Shown piece after piece: positions 8,207 through 15,794 of a stretch of DNA of 64,000 bases. The notes below the pieces were generated by a model. That model saw only the letters and a list, made by a program, of their open reading frames with translations. It ran no database searches and was not told where the DNA came from. Source of the stretch: UBA1876 sp003446665 (lineage in GTDB: Bacteria; Synergistota; Synergistia; Synergistales; Thermovirgaceae); NCBI GenBank assembly GCA_040616305.1, contig CP159918.1:682001-746000 (forward strand). Direction: 5' to 3'. How positions within the stretch are numbered: the stretch's first letter is position 1; each line of letters begins with the position of its first letter. Made by a program: the position numbers and the translations under genes.

Positions 8207-8863
8207 ATGAGACGGACCTTTGCGGTAGCCTTTTTGAGCCTGTCTCTTGCGCTTTTTCTCGCATTTTCAGCTTCGGCGGAGACTTTTGAGATGGTATCGG
8301 ACACGCTGGTTTACGATCCCGGAGCCGACATGATCAGGGCGGAGGGGAACGTAAAGATAACCGGACAGGACATGGAGGCCGTGTCAAAGCGTGGAGAAGC
8401 TTCTGTCGACGGCACTTTCATGAGACTTTCGGGCGATGTGGATGCCTTTTGGGAAGGTGGGCTCCGCAAGATCCGGTGCGATGAAATGGAATCCGAGACA
8501 AAAGATGATGACAGGCGCATCCTTGCGAAAAACGTGAAACGTTTCGAGGACGCGGAAATGAACGTGGTTTTGAGGGCCGACGAGGTAAGAGGTCTTCTAA
8601 GGGAAGGTGTATTCGTCACCCTGGAGGCCAGGGGAAATGTAAAGGCCGATACCACTACCTCCGATGGGCGCCCTACCACGGTAACGTCGAAAAGGGCCGA
8701 TTACAACAAACCTGCCGGGACTCTGGTCTTTTACGGTGAAGCCAAAGCGGTGCAACCGGGCAGGACTCTTACGGCCGACAGGATAATTTACAGGCTTGAG
8801 TCCGGCCGTATAGAAGCGGAAGGAAACCCCAGGATCGTCGTCGAAATGGAGAGTGAATCTTAA
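8207..8863 (+). CDS. lptA: LPS-bridge protein LptA (OstA-like)
   Basis: 218 residues with a clear signal peptide (hydrophobic to about residue 22, ending Ala-Ser-Ala-Glu). The mature part is an OstA-type beta-jellyroll with repeated patterns such as Ala-Glu-Gly-Asn-Val-Lys-Ile, similar to the N-terminal domain of LptD in this window. In the family, LptA forms the periplasmic bridge that carries LPS to LptD. It is longer than E. coli LptA (about 185). It overlaps or abuts lptB, the usual partner. Confidence 0.85.
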   Translation: MRRTFAVAFLSLSLALFLAFSASAETFEMVSDTLVYDPGADMIRAEGNVKITGQDMEAVSKRGEASVDGTFMRLSGDVDAFWEGGLRKIRCDEMESETKDDDRRILAKNVKRFEDAEMNVVLRADEVRGLLREGVFVTLEARGNVKADTTTSDGRPTTVTSKRADYNKPAGTLVFYGEAKAVQPGRTLTADRIIYRLESGRIEAEGNPRIVVEMESES

Positions 8864-8867
8864 GCTT

Positions 8868-9596
8868 ATGAGCGGAAAGTATCTTTGGGCCAGGAACCTC
8901 AGCAAGTCCTACAAGGGGCGGACGGTGGTCTCCTCGGTCAACCTTACCGTCAGGCAAGGGGAGATTGTTGGACTTTTGGGCCCTAACGGGGCAGGGAAAA
9001 CCACCACCTTCTACATGGTCCTGGGTATTGTCAAGCCTGATGGAGGCAGGGTTCTCATAGACAACGACGATTTGACGGAACTGCCCATGTACAAGCGGGC
9101 AAGGCTCGGGATCGGCTACTTGCCGCAGGAGGCCTCGGCATTCCGCAACCTGACCGTCGAAAAAAACCTGCACCTCGTTCTTGAGGAGCAGGGGATCGAC
9201 GAGGAAAAGAAAGAGGAGATTACCGAAAGACTTATAGAGGAGTTCAACCTGCAGGAAGTGGCCGACCTGCCGGGTTATGCCCTGAGCGGGGGAGAGCGGC
9301 GTCGTCTCGAGATAGCCAGAAGCCTCGCCATAGACCCCGCTTTCATACTTCTCGACGAGCCTTTCAGCGGTATTGACCCCATAGCTGTCTACGACATACA
9401 GCAGATCATACTGGGTCTCAGGACGAAGGGCTACGGGATACTGCTTACCGATCACAGCGTCAGGGAGACTTTGGCGATAACGGACAGGACATATCTCATA
9501 CACCAGGGAAGCATCCTGATAGAAGGGTCACCAGAAGAGGTGGCCGAAAGCGATGTGGCCAGGAAATTCTACCTTGGCGAGCGCTTCTCCTGGTGA
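8868..9596 (+). CDS. lptB: LPS export ABC transporter ATPase LptB
   Basis: 242 residues from ATG 8868. It is the cytoplasmic ATPase that powers LPS extraction by the LptB2FG transporter. Walker A (Gly-Pro-Asn-Gly-Ala-Gly-Lys-Thr-Thr) is near residue 38, the ABC signature Leu-Ser-Gly-Gly-Glu-Arg-Arg is LptB-like, and Walker B (Ile-Leu-Leu-Asp-Glu-Pro-Phe) and an H-loop His (Leu-Thr-Asp-His) follow. A GTG at 8853 is in frame but abuts the only GGAGAG, so ATG 8868 is preferred. The tail overlaps the convergent hydrogenase protease gene by 28 bases. The LptF/G permease genes are not in this window. Confidence 0.93.
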   Translation: MSGKYLWARNLSKSYKGRTVVSSVNLTVRQGEIVGLLGPNGAGKTTTFYMVLGIVKPDGGRVLIDNDDLTELPMYKRARLGIGYLPQEASAFRNLTVEKNLHLVLEEQGIDEEKKEEITERLIEEFNLQEVADLPGYALSGGERRRLEIARSLAIDPAFILLDEPFSGIDPIAVYDIQQIILGLRTKGYGILLTDHSVRETLAITDRTYLIHQGSILIEGSPEEVAESDVARKFYLGERFSW

Positions 9597-10045
9597 AGCC
9601 GTGGATAGTTTTTCCATGAACCGTTCGGGACGGCCGAAATGATGGAATCAACGGCCTTTTTTACCGCTTCTGACAGGCCGTTTCCTGGTGCGATTGTCAG
9701 AGGCTGTATTGCAATAATTACGATTTCCAGGAAATTAGCGTAGGGTTCCAGAAGGAGCGAAAGCGCAAGTCCGTGGGTCGAGAAGCTGAAGTCTTTAGCG
9801 TCGTCCAGGGTCAGAAGCCTGATTTCGCCCGGTTCAAGTCCCATGTCTGCCGCGTCTACGACGATGAGTCTCTGGACTTCGTCTTTGGCCAGGTCACGAA
9901 GGAAATTTTCCGGTACGGTACCGCATTCAGATATGGTCCAGCCTTTTGGCGCGGTATCGGATATGCGCCTTGCGGCTATGATTCCGGCGGCGTCGTCGCC
10001 TAGAAGTTCGTTCCCGAGGCCCCACAGGACGGTTTTGCCTTGCAT
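9569..10045 (-). CDS. Hydrogenase maturation protease (M52/HycI family)
   Basis: 158 residues. Family members cut the C-terminal tail of a [NiFe]-hydrogenase large subunit after nickel is inserted. Three metal-ligand regions are visible: Gly-Asn-Glu-Leu-Leu-Gly-Asp-Asp near residue 11 (Glu), Val-Val-Asp-Ala-Ala-Asp-Met-Gly near residue 62 (Asp) and Ser-Thr-His-Gly-Leu near residue 94 (His). It is alone: no hydrogenase structural or hyp genes are adjacent. It points against its neighbours and overlaps the lptB end by 28 bases. The specific hydrogenase it serves cannot be told from here. Confidence 0.85.
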   Translation of the reverse strand: MQGKTVLWGLGNELLGDDAAGIIAARRISDTAPKGWTISECGTVPENFLRDLAKDEVQRLIVVDAADMGLEPGEIRLLTLDDAKDFSFSTHGLALSLLLEPYANFLEIVIIAIQPLTIAPGNGLSEAVKKAVDSIISAVPNGSWKNYPRLHQEKRSPR

Positions 10046-10087
10046 CGTGACACATCCTTTCTGCCGGATCGACAGGGGAGATAGTAA

Positions 10088-11659
10088 ATGGCGTCAAGCG
10101 GTTCCCGAATGGTACGCCACTCGCTAAGGATGATGGCGGGAACCTTTCTTAGCAGGATACTGGGTCTTGTCAGGGAGATACTGGTAGCGGCTTTCTTCGG
10201 CGCTTCGGGTCACCTGGATGCCTTTCTGGTTGCCTACACGCTTGCCAATCTCTCCAGGAGGCTTTTGGCGGAAGGCGCCCTGTCCGCGGCTTTCGTGCCG
10301 GTTTTTTCCCAGTCCCTGGAGCGTGACGGAGCCGAAAAGGCGAGAAAGCTCGTCAGGCAGACTTTTACGGTCCTTTTGGTCGCGGCCGGACTTTTGGTCG
10401 TTCTCGGCATTGCATTCGCACCTTGGCTGGTGACCATTTTAGCGCCCGGTTTTTCGGCGGAAAACGCTCGTCAGGCCGTTTCCCTGACGCGGACCATGTT
10501 TCCCTTTATGCTGTTTATTTCGGTAGCGGCCCTTGCGATGGGCGTACTCAACAGCATGGGATGTTTTTTCGTTCCGGCTTTCGCTCCCGCCGTCAGCAAC
10601 GGCGTCTTCATACTGCTGGTTCTGATTCTAGCACCAAAAATGGGTATAAAAAGCCTCGCCCTGGCGGTTTTGGTAGGAGGAGCCGCGCAGTGCGCACTTC
10701 AGTGGTGCTGGACGAAAAAATACGGAATGCCCCTGACTCCTGCCTTACCCGATGCTGACAACGAGGAACTGAAGAAGGTTTTGAAACTCTTTTTCCCTTA
10801 CGCGGCCGGACTTTCAATAAATCAGCTGATACCCGTTTTAAGTCGGGTTCTGGGTTCTTTCCTGCAGGAGGGTTCCATATCCGTGCTCAACTATGCCGAC
10901 CGTATACTGCAGCTTCCTCTGGGGCTTTTCGTCGTAGCCATAAGCCAGGCCATTTTGCCACTTTTGGCCCGACAGCTGCTTGTAAGCGAGGATGCCTACA
11001 GACGAGGTATAGAAGACGCGCTGCGTTTTGCCATGTTCATAGTCCTTCCTGTCACCGCCGGTCTGGTTATTTTCAGTGACGAAATCGTTCACCTTCTTTT
11101 TGTGAGGGGAGCTTTTGGAGAATGGGCCTGGCATGCTACTTCGATGAGCCTCGCCATGTTCGCCCTGGGTTTGCCGGGTATGGCTTCCATGAATGTGCTG
11201 CTGCGAGCCTTTCACGCAAAAGGATTGCCTCGTGAGGCGATGTACGTCGCGATCACGAGTGTCGTGACCTATTTCGCTTTCGGCCTTCTTTTTATGAAAC
11301 CTCTGGCCTACGCGGGACTGGCGCTTGGGGCGTCTTGTTCGTTTACCGCTTCGGCAGTTTTTGCGGGTTTCCTGTTGCGAAGACGTTGCGGCCTCGAGAT
11401 GCCCTTTAAAATCGGGTGGCTGAAACCGGTGGTACTCGGAGTACTCGTCATGGTCGTTGCGGTGTGGCTTTTCAAAAATGTGCTACCCTATCCTTTGCGA
11501 ATGGGTATACTTTTTCGTGGCGGATGGATGGTAATGCCGATTTTCATGGGGGCTTCCATTTACGGATTTGTGACCTGGCTTGGAAAAAGCGACGAATGGG
11601 AATGGATAAGGGAAATCTTTCTGGAAAAATCGCGACACGAAACGGGCGGAAAGGGATAA
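10088..11659 (+). CDS. murJ: Lipid II flippase MurJ (MviN)
   Basis: 523 residues, with about 14 hydrophobic membrane segments, the normal size and layout of MurJ in the MOP exporter superfamily. It flips the peptidoglycan precursor lipid II across the inner membrane. The N-terminal Ser-Arg-Ile-Leu-Gly-Leu-Val-Arg-Glu motif and the Ala-Asp-Arg-Ile-Leu-Gln-Leu-Pro-Leu-Gly segment are family signatures. The ATG at 10088 follows a GGGGAGA Shine-Dalgarno. The region 10046-10087 separates it from the divergent hydrogenase protease. Confidence 0.93.
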   Translation: MASSGSRMVRHSLRMMAGTFLSRILGLVREILVAAFFGASGHLDAFLVAYTLANLSRRLLAEGALSAAFVPVFSQSLERDGAEKARKLVRQTFTVLLVAAGLLVVLGIAFAPWLVTILAPGFSAENARQAVSLTRTMFPFMLFISVAALAMGVLNSMGCFFVPAFAPAVSNGVFILLVLILAPKMGIKSLALAVLVGGAAQCALQWCWTKKYGMPLTPALPDADNEELKKVLKLFFPYAAGLSINQLIPVLSRVLGSFLQEGSISVLNYADRILQLPLGLFVVAISQAILPLLARQLLVSEDAYRRGIEDALRFAMFIVLPVTAGLVIFSDEIVHLLFVRGAFGEWAWHATSMSLAMFALGLPGMASMNVLLRAFHAKGLPREAMYVAITSVVTYFAFGLLFMKPLAYAGLALGASCSFTASAVFAGFLLRRRCGLEMPFKIGWLKPVVLGVLVMVVAVWLFKNVLPYPLRMGILFRGGWMVMPIFMGASIYGFVTWLGKSDEWEWIREIFLEKSRHETGGKG

Positions 11660-11696
11660 AAATCTGGGCTGAAACGGCCGGGAGGGACGAAGAATT

Positions 11697-12239
11697 ATGA
11701 AAAGTCCACTATGGCGCAAAGGTCTTCTGGGGGTATTGATGTTCTTTGTACTGACCGTCGCCTGCGCGGCGGACGGGAAAAACCTGGATGATCTGGTTTC
11801 ACAAAGAACAGCCAGGTTGTACCTGGAGGGGCAGGTGCTTGGAGACATGATCCTGGGCGCAAGGGCACGCCTTGATTTCATTTACGTGGACAGGCCCCTT
11901 TTTGAAGCGGTTAAAAGAAACCCGGAAGCGCCCGAGTGGCTCCAATGGAATGTAAACTACCTGGGTTCCGAAAAGGTAGGAAAGGACGCACTTTTCATTC
12001 TTAGTTTCGAGACCTTCAAACCCTGGACCTTCAAACCGGACATGATTTCCGTAAACGGACGGCCTGTCACCGAAGACGATATTGTCACAAAAAAGGACTA
12101 CGTCCCCGTCGGCGACCTGCCAAGCGGTTACAAGGGTACGTTGGCTTTTGCGGTTTCGGGGGAATACATCAAACCCGGTGGGGAGGTAATTTTCAGTTGT
12201 CAGGGAGAGAGTGTGACATGGACGGTACCGACAAAATAA
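11697..12239 (+). CDS. Secreted or periplasmic protein of unknown function
   Basis: 180 residues that I do not recognise. A signal peptide is visible: basic start, hydrophobic run from about residue 9 to 22, then Ala-Cys-Ala-Ala. The Val-Ala-Cys-Ala-Ala stretch could also be read as a weak lipobox, so either a periplasmic protein or a lipoprotein is possible. The remainder alternates charged and aromatic residues with no cysteines or known motif, and looks beta-rich. It begins 37 bases after murJ and its end overlaps the next small gene by 22 bases, so it is probably co-transcribed with that gene and tsaD. No function is proposed. Confidence 0.75.
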   Translation: MKSPLWRKGLLGVLMFFVLTVACAADGKNLDDLVSQRTARLYLEGQVLGDMILGARARLDFIYVDRPLFEAVKRNPEAPEWLQWNVNYLGSEKVGKDALFILSFETFKPWTFKPDMISVNGRPVTEDDIVTKKDYVPVGDLPSGYKGTLAFAVSGEYIKPGGEVIFSCQGESVTWTVPTK

Positions 12240-12421
12240 AAGAGATTCACAAGTATCGGTGTGCCTGCTGTGGCGGGAGATTCGACTGTGAATCTTTTGC
12301 GGACAGGTGTCCCGCCTGTGGCGGGAAAGTGCTGATACACGAAGCGGGCGAGAGAAAAAGGTCCCGTGCAGGCTGCCGTAAGACAAGCTGTGCCGGCTGT
12401 TCGGGTTGCGGCTCCAGGTGA
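12218..12421 (+). CDS. Small cysteine-rich zinc-ribbon protein
   Basis: 67 residues from ATG 12218, with a GGGAGAGA Shine-Dalgarno ending 7 bases before. A first pair of cysteines (Cys-Ala-Cys-Cys) and a second (Cys-Pro-Ala-Cys-Gly) about 15 residues later form a zinc-ribbon pattern like that of FmdB or rubredoxin-type small proteins. The C-terminal tail adds three to four more cysteines in a Ser-Cys-Ala-Gly-Cys-Ser-Gly-Cys pattern. It overlaps the secreted protein gene and ends 5 bases before tsaD, so it lies inside a tight operon. The arrangement supports a real gene; the function is unknown. Confidence 0.7.
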   Translation: MDGTDKIKEIHKYRCACCGGRFDCESFADRCPACGGKVLIHEAGERKRSRAGCRKTSCAGCSGCGSR

Positions 12422-12426
12422 ATTTC

Positions 12427-13437
12427 ATGAACGTGCCTTTTCTGACTCTCGGCGTGGAGACCAGTTGCGACGATACAGGGGTAGCGTTGCTCGAAGGAAG
12501 GCGCAATGTCATTGCTTCGGCACTGTCGAGCCAGGTGGAGGAACACGCGCGGTACGGTGGCGTAATCCCCGAACTGGCTTCACGGAAACACCAGGAAATA
12601 TTGTTGCCGCTTCTTGATGACGTGCTGCGTGAAGCGGGAATAAAGGGGCTGCGGAAACCCGATCTTGTGGCCGTGACTTACGGGCCGGGGCTTATGGGGT
12701 CTCTTCTGGTAGGTGTGATGACCGCGAAGGCGCTTGCGCAGGCCTGGAAAGTTCCCCTGACGGGAGTAAATCACATAGAGGGGCACATGTTCGCCAATGT
12801 AGTGGCTTACGAAAATTTTGGACCACCCTTCATCGGACTCGTCGTTTCCGGAGGGCACACGGAAGCGTACCATGTCCCCCGTTTCGGGACCTATGAACTG
12901 CTCGGCAAAACTCGGGACGACGCCATAGGAGAATGTTACGACAAGGTGGCCAAACTTTTGGGCTTGCCTTATCCTGGTGGCCCTGCCGTCGACCGCCTTG
13001 CGGAAAAAGGCGACCCTGACGCTTTTGATTTCCCCGTACCACTTTCATCCACCGATAAAATCGAGTTCAGCTACAGTGGTCTCAAAACGGCTGTATTAAC
13101 CAGGCTACGCAACGAAGAAGAGGCCGGCCGTAAAGTCGAACCTGCGGACCTTTGCGCTTCCTTCCAGAAGGCCGCGGTGGGCGCTATTCTGGTAAAGCTA
13201 GAGCTCGCGGTTCGCTTGACGGGAGTGCGGAGGATAGCTGTTTCGGGTGGCGTGGCCTCCAATTCGCTTCTGCGCCGGATGCTAGAAAAAAGAGACGACT
13301 GGGAAATTTTTATGCCGCCTGCGCGACTTTGCACCGATAATGCGGCCATGATAGCGGCTGCGGGGCGAAGCCGTTTCGAAAGAGGCCTCACGGACGGGCT
13401 GGACCTTTCCGCCGACCCTTCCGCGGCGCTTGCCTGA
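12427..13437 (+). CDS. tsaD: tRNA threonylcarbamoyladenosine transferase TsaD
   Basis: 336 residues, normal for TsaD. It transfers the threonylcarbamoyl group made by TsaC to A37 of ANN-decoding tRNAs. The Gly-Val-Glu-Thr-Ser-Cys-Asp-Asp-Thr start, the iron-binding His-Ile-Glu-Gly-His motif near residue 115, and the Val-Ser-Gly-Gly-His-Thr and Val-Ser-Gly-Gly-Val-Ala-Ser-Asn ATP loops are all present. ATG 12427 is chosen over an in-frame TTG at 12406 because it gives the standard N-terminus. The partner tsaC is in this window at 57318. Confidence 0.95.
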   Translation: MNVPFLTLGVETSCDDTGVALLEGRRNVIASALSSQVEEHARYGGVIPELASRKHQEILLPLLDDVLREAGIKGLRKPDLVAVTYGPGLMGSLLVGVMTAKALAQAWKVPLTGVNHIEGHMFANVVAYENFGPPFIGLVVSGGHTEAYHVPRFGTYELLGKTRDDAIGECYDKVAKLLGLPYPGGPAVDRLAEKGDPDAFDFPVPLSSTDKIEFSYSGLKTAVLTRLRNEEEAGRKVEPADLCASFQKAAVGAILVKLELAVRLTGVRRIAVSGGVASNSLLRRMLEKRDDWEIFMPPARLCTDNAAMIAAAGRSRFERGLTDGLDLSADPSAALA

Positions 13438-13579
13438 AACCTCCACGGGACAACTCCCAAAATTCACCTCCGCCAAAGATCTCTGTTTCTTGGTAAGCAA
13501 AAAACGAAGATAAAAATAGTATAGCGGATAAATGACGAGATAACAGCTCTAAATGAAGCATAATCCGTGTTCATGTGTC

Positions 13580-13608
13580 TTGAGATTGGGCTGCTTCACA
13601 GGTACTAT
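13580..13608 (+). promoter_or_regulatory. Sigma-70-type promoter of groESL
   Basis: TTGAGA (13580-13585), a 17-base spacer and TACTAT (13603-13608) lie just upstream of the CIRCE element, which begins 14 bases after the -10 box. A repressor bound to CIRCE would cover the start site. The preceding stretch 13438-13579 is AT-rich and I see no gene in it. Confidence 0.75.
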
Positions 13609-13621
13609 CATTCGCGGCAAA

Positions 13622-13648
13622 TTAGCACTCAAACAAGAAGAGTGCTAA
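13622..13648 (+). promoter_or_regulatory. CIRCE operator (HrcA binding site)
   Basis: TTAGCACTC, 9 bases, GAGTGCTAA: an exact match to the CIRCE consensus. HrcA binds it to repress chaperone genes until heat stress. It sits 34 bases upstream of groES. No hrcA gene is in this window. Confidence 0.97.
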
Positions 13649-13681
13649 CATCTCAAAAGCAGCACAAGGAGGGTGCAACGC

Positions 13682-13972
13682 ATGAAACTCAAACCACTCG
13701 GTGACAGAATTGTTGTCAAGGTTCTCAATCAGGAAGAAACCACGAAGGGCGGCATCGTGCTTCCCGATACCGCCAAGGAAAAGCCCCAGGAAGGTGAAGT
13801 AATTGCAGTCGGTTCGGGCAAGGTGCTCGAGAACGGGCAGAAGCTTCCCCTTGAGGTGAAAATCGGAGACAAGGTCCTTTTCAGCAAATACGGCGGGACC
13901 GAAGTCAAAGTCGAAGGCGAGGAGTATCTTATCCTGAGTGAAAGAGACGTACTTGCCATTCTTGAAAAGTAG
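13682..13972 (+). CDS. groES: Co-chaperonin GroES
   Basis: 96 residues, the usual length. It caps the GroEL cylinder. The Leu-Lys-Pro-Leu-Gly-Asp-Arg start, the mobile loop Gly-Gly-Ile-Val-Leu-Pro-Asp-Thr-Ala and the Gly-Asp-Lys-Val-Leu-Phe-Ser-Lys-Tyr-Gly-Gly-Thr motif are typical. ATG 13682 is preceded by AAGGAGGG. It is followed by groEL after 66 bases and controlled by the CIRCE site. Confidence 0.97.
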   Translation: MKLKPLGDRIVVKVLNQEETTKGGIVLPDTAKEKPQEGEVIAVGSGKVLENGQKLPLEVKIGDKVLFSKYGGTEVKVEGEEYLILSERDVLAILEK

Positions 13973-14038
13973 CATTTTCAATCAAAAGGTATTTTCGAGG
14001 CTATAATTTGCAGATTATGAAAAGGAGGAAGCACTACC

Positions 14039-15670
14039 ATGGCAAAGATGCTTGCATTCGGAGAAGAAGCCCGCAGAGCGCTTGAGCGGGGTATCAACAA
14101 GGTGGCAGACACGGTAGGTGGGACCCTTGGTCCCAAGGGCCGTAACGTGGTGCTGGAAAAGAAATTCGGTTCTCCCACGATTACTAACGACGGCGTCACT
14201 ATAGCGAAGGAGATCGAGCTCGAGGATCCCTTCGAGAACATGGGCGCACAGCTCGTAAAGGAAGTAGCTTCCAAAACCAACGACATAGCCGGTGACGGTA
14301 CCACCACGGCGACGGTTCTCGCCCGCGCGATCATCCTCGAGGGCATGAAGAACGTAGCCGCAGGAGCAAACGGCATGCTCATGCGCCACGGCATAGAGAA
14401 GGCCGTCGACCTCGTCGTGGATGAACTCAAGAAGCTTTCCATCCCCGTCAAGGAGCGGGAGAAGATCGCCCAGGTAGCGGCTATTTCCGCCAACGACAAG
14501 GCCGTCGGAGAACTCATCGCCGAAGCTATGGAGAAAGTTGGCGAAGACGGTGTAATTACCGTGGAGGACAGCCAGACCGTTGGGACTACCCTTGAGATGG
14601 TCGAAGGACTCCAGTTCGACAAGGGCTATGTGAGCCCCTACATGATGACCGATCCAGAGAGGATGGAAGCAAGCCTTGACGACGCCTACATTCTCATTCA
14701 CGACGGCAAGATCAGCAACGTCAAGGACATGATCCCTCTCCTGGAGAAGGTGGTGCAGACGGGCAAACCTCTGCTCATCATCGCCGAGGATGTCGAGGGA
14801 GAGGCCCTCGCAACCCTCGTGGTCAACAAGCTCCGTGGAACCATGCAGACGGTGGCCGTAAAGGCCCCTGGATTCGGCGAGCGAAGGAAGGCCATGCTCC
14901 AGGATATCGCCACTGTGACCGGTGGTCAGGTCATTTCCGAGGATATCGGCATCAAGCTTGAAAACGCTGATCTCTCCATGCTTGGACGTGCCAAGAAGGT
15001 CCGCGTGACCAAGGAAGAGACCACCATCGTCGAGGGCGCAGGAGATCCTGAAGCCATCAGGAAGCGCGCTGCCCAGATCAAGGCAGAGCTCGAAGAGTCC
15101 ACCTCGGAGTATGACAAGGAGAAGCTCCAGGAACGTTTGGCCAAGCTCGTCGGCGGCGTAGCCGTCATCCAGGTTGGAGCCGCTACCGAGACGGAGCAGA
15201 AGGAGCTCAAGCATCGCATAGAGGACGCCCTTAACGCCACCAGGGCTGCCGTTGAGGAAGGCATAGTCGCCGGAGGCGGCGTGGCCCTGCTCAACGCCTC
15301 GGAAGCTCTGGACAAATTAATAGAGGAACTCGAAGGTGACGAAAAGACAGGTGCCGTAATCGTCTCGAAGGCACTCAAGGCCCCGCTTTACCTGATAGCC
15401 ACCAATGCCGGCTTCCAGGGCGACGTGGTGGTCGAAAAGGTGCGCGGCCTAAAGAAGGGGCACGGCCTTAATGCGGCTACCGGTGAGTACGAGGACCTCG
15501 TAAAGGCGGGTATCATCGACCCCGTCAAGGTTACCAGGAGCGCCTTGCAGAACGCCGGTTCCATAGCTTCCATGGTCCTGACCACCGAAGGTCTTGTGGC
15601 CGACAAGCCCAAGAAGGACAAAGAAGGCATGCCCGGCGGTATGCCCGGCGGCATGGACATGGATTACTAG
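14039..15670 (+). CDS. groEL: Chaperonin GroEL
   Basis: 543 residues, full length. It forms the double-ring folding chamber in the cytoplasm. Signatures include Gly-Asp-Gly-Thr-Thr-Thr-Ala (ATP site), Lys-Ala-Pro-Gly-Phe-Gly in the apical domain and the C-terminal Gly-Gly-Met tail. A Shine-Dalgarno (AAAGGAGGAA) precedes the ATG. Codon use is noticeably biased towards C- and G-ending codons, as expected for a highly expressed gene. It ends the groESL operon, with a terminator 28 bases downstream. Confidence 0.98.
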   Translation: MAKMLAFGEEARRALERGINKVADTVGGTLGPKGRNVVLEKKFGSPTITNDGVTIAKEIELEDPFENMGAQLVKEVASKTNDIAGDGTTTATVLARAIILEGMKNVAAGANGMLMRHGIEKAVDLVVDELKKLSIPVKEREKIAQVAAISANDKAVGELIAEAMEKVGEDGVITVEDSQTVGTTLEMVEGLQFDKGYVSPYMMTDPERMEASLDDAYILIHDGKISNVKDMIPLLEKVVQTGKPLLIIAEDVEGEALATLVVNKLRGTMQTVAVKAPGFGERRKAMLQDIATVTGGQVISEDIGIKLENADLSMLGRAKKVRVTKEETTIVEGAGDPEAIRKRAAQIKAELEESTSEYDKEKLQERLAKLVGGVAVIQVGAATETEQKELKHRIEDALNATRAAVEEGIVAGGGVALLNASEALDKLIEELEGDEKTGAVIVSKALKAPLYLIATNAGFQGDVVVEKVRGLKKGHGLNAATGEYEDLVKAGIIDPVKVTRSALQNAGSIASMVLTTEGLVADKPKKDKEGMPGGMPGGMDMDY

Positions 15671-15697
15671 GCCTTCGGCCTGGAAACGTAAATTTCG

Positions 15698-15731
15698 GGC
15701 CCCTGCCTTGGCGGGGGCCTGTATTTTTTTT
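15698..15731 (+). terminator. Intrinsic terminator after groEL
   Basis: GGCCCC (15698-15703) and GGGGCC (15714-15719) form a GC-rich hairpin, extended inside by further pairs around a TTGG loop, followed by a run of eight T broken only by the initial TA. It closes the groESL operon. Confidence 0.85.
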
Positions 15732-15742
15732 GAGGGGCTTTC

Positions 15743-15751
15743 TGGTACACT
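15743..15751 (+). promoter_or_regulatory. Possible extended -10 promoter for guaA
   Basis: TG-G-TACACT has the extended -10 form, 44 bases before the guaA start. The matching -35 position falls in the T run of the groEL terminator and is poor, so this is a weak call. Confidence 0.35.
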
Positions 15752-15794
15752 GGTTTCGTTTTTAAAAGAAATGCCGGAGGTGAAGAGGGTCGCC

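Noticed and set aside
14015..15214. Long minus-strand frame opposite groEL
   Set aside because: It is a shadow of the strongly biased groEL codon pattern, with no homologue-like motifs or Shine-Dalgarno.
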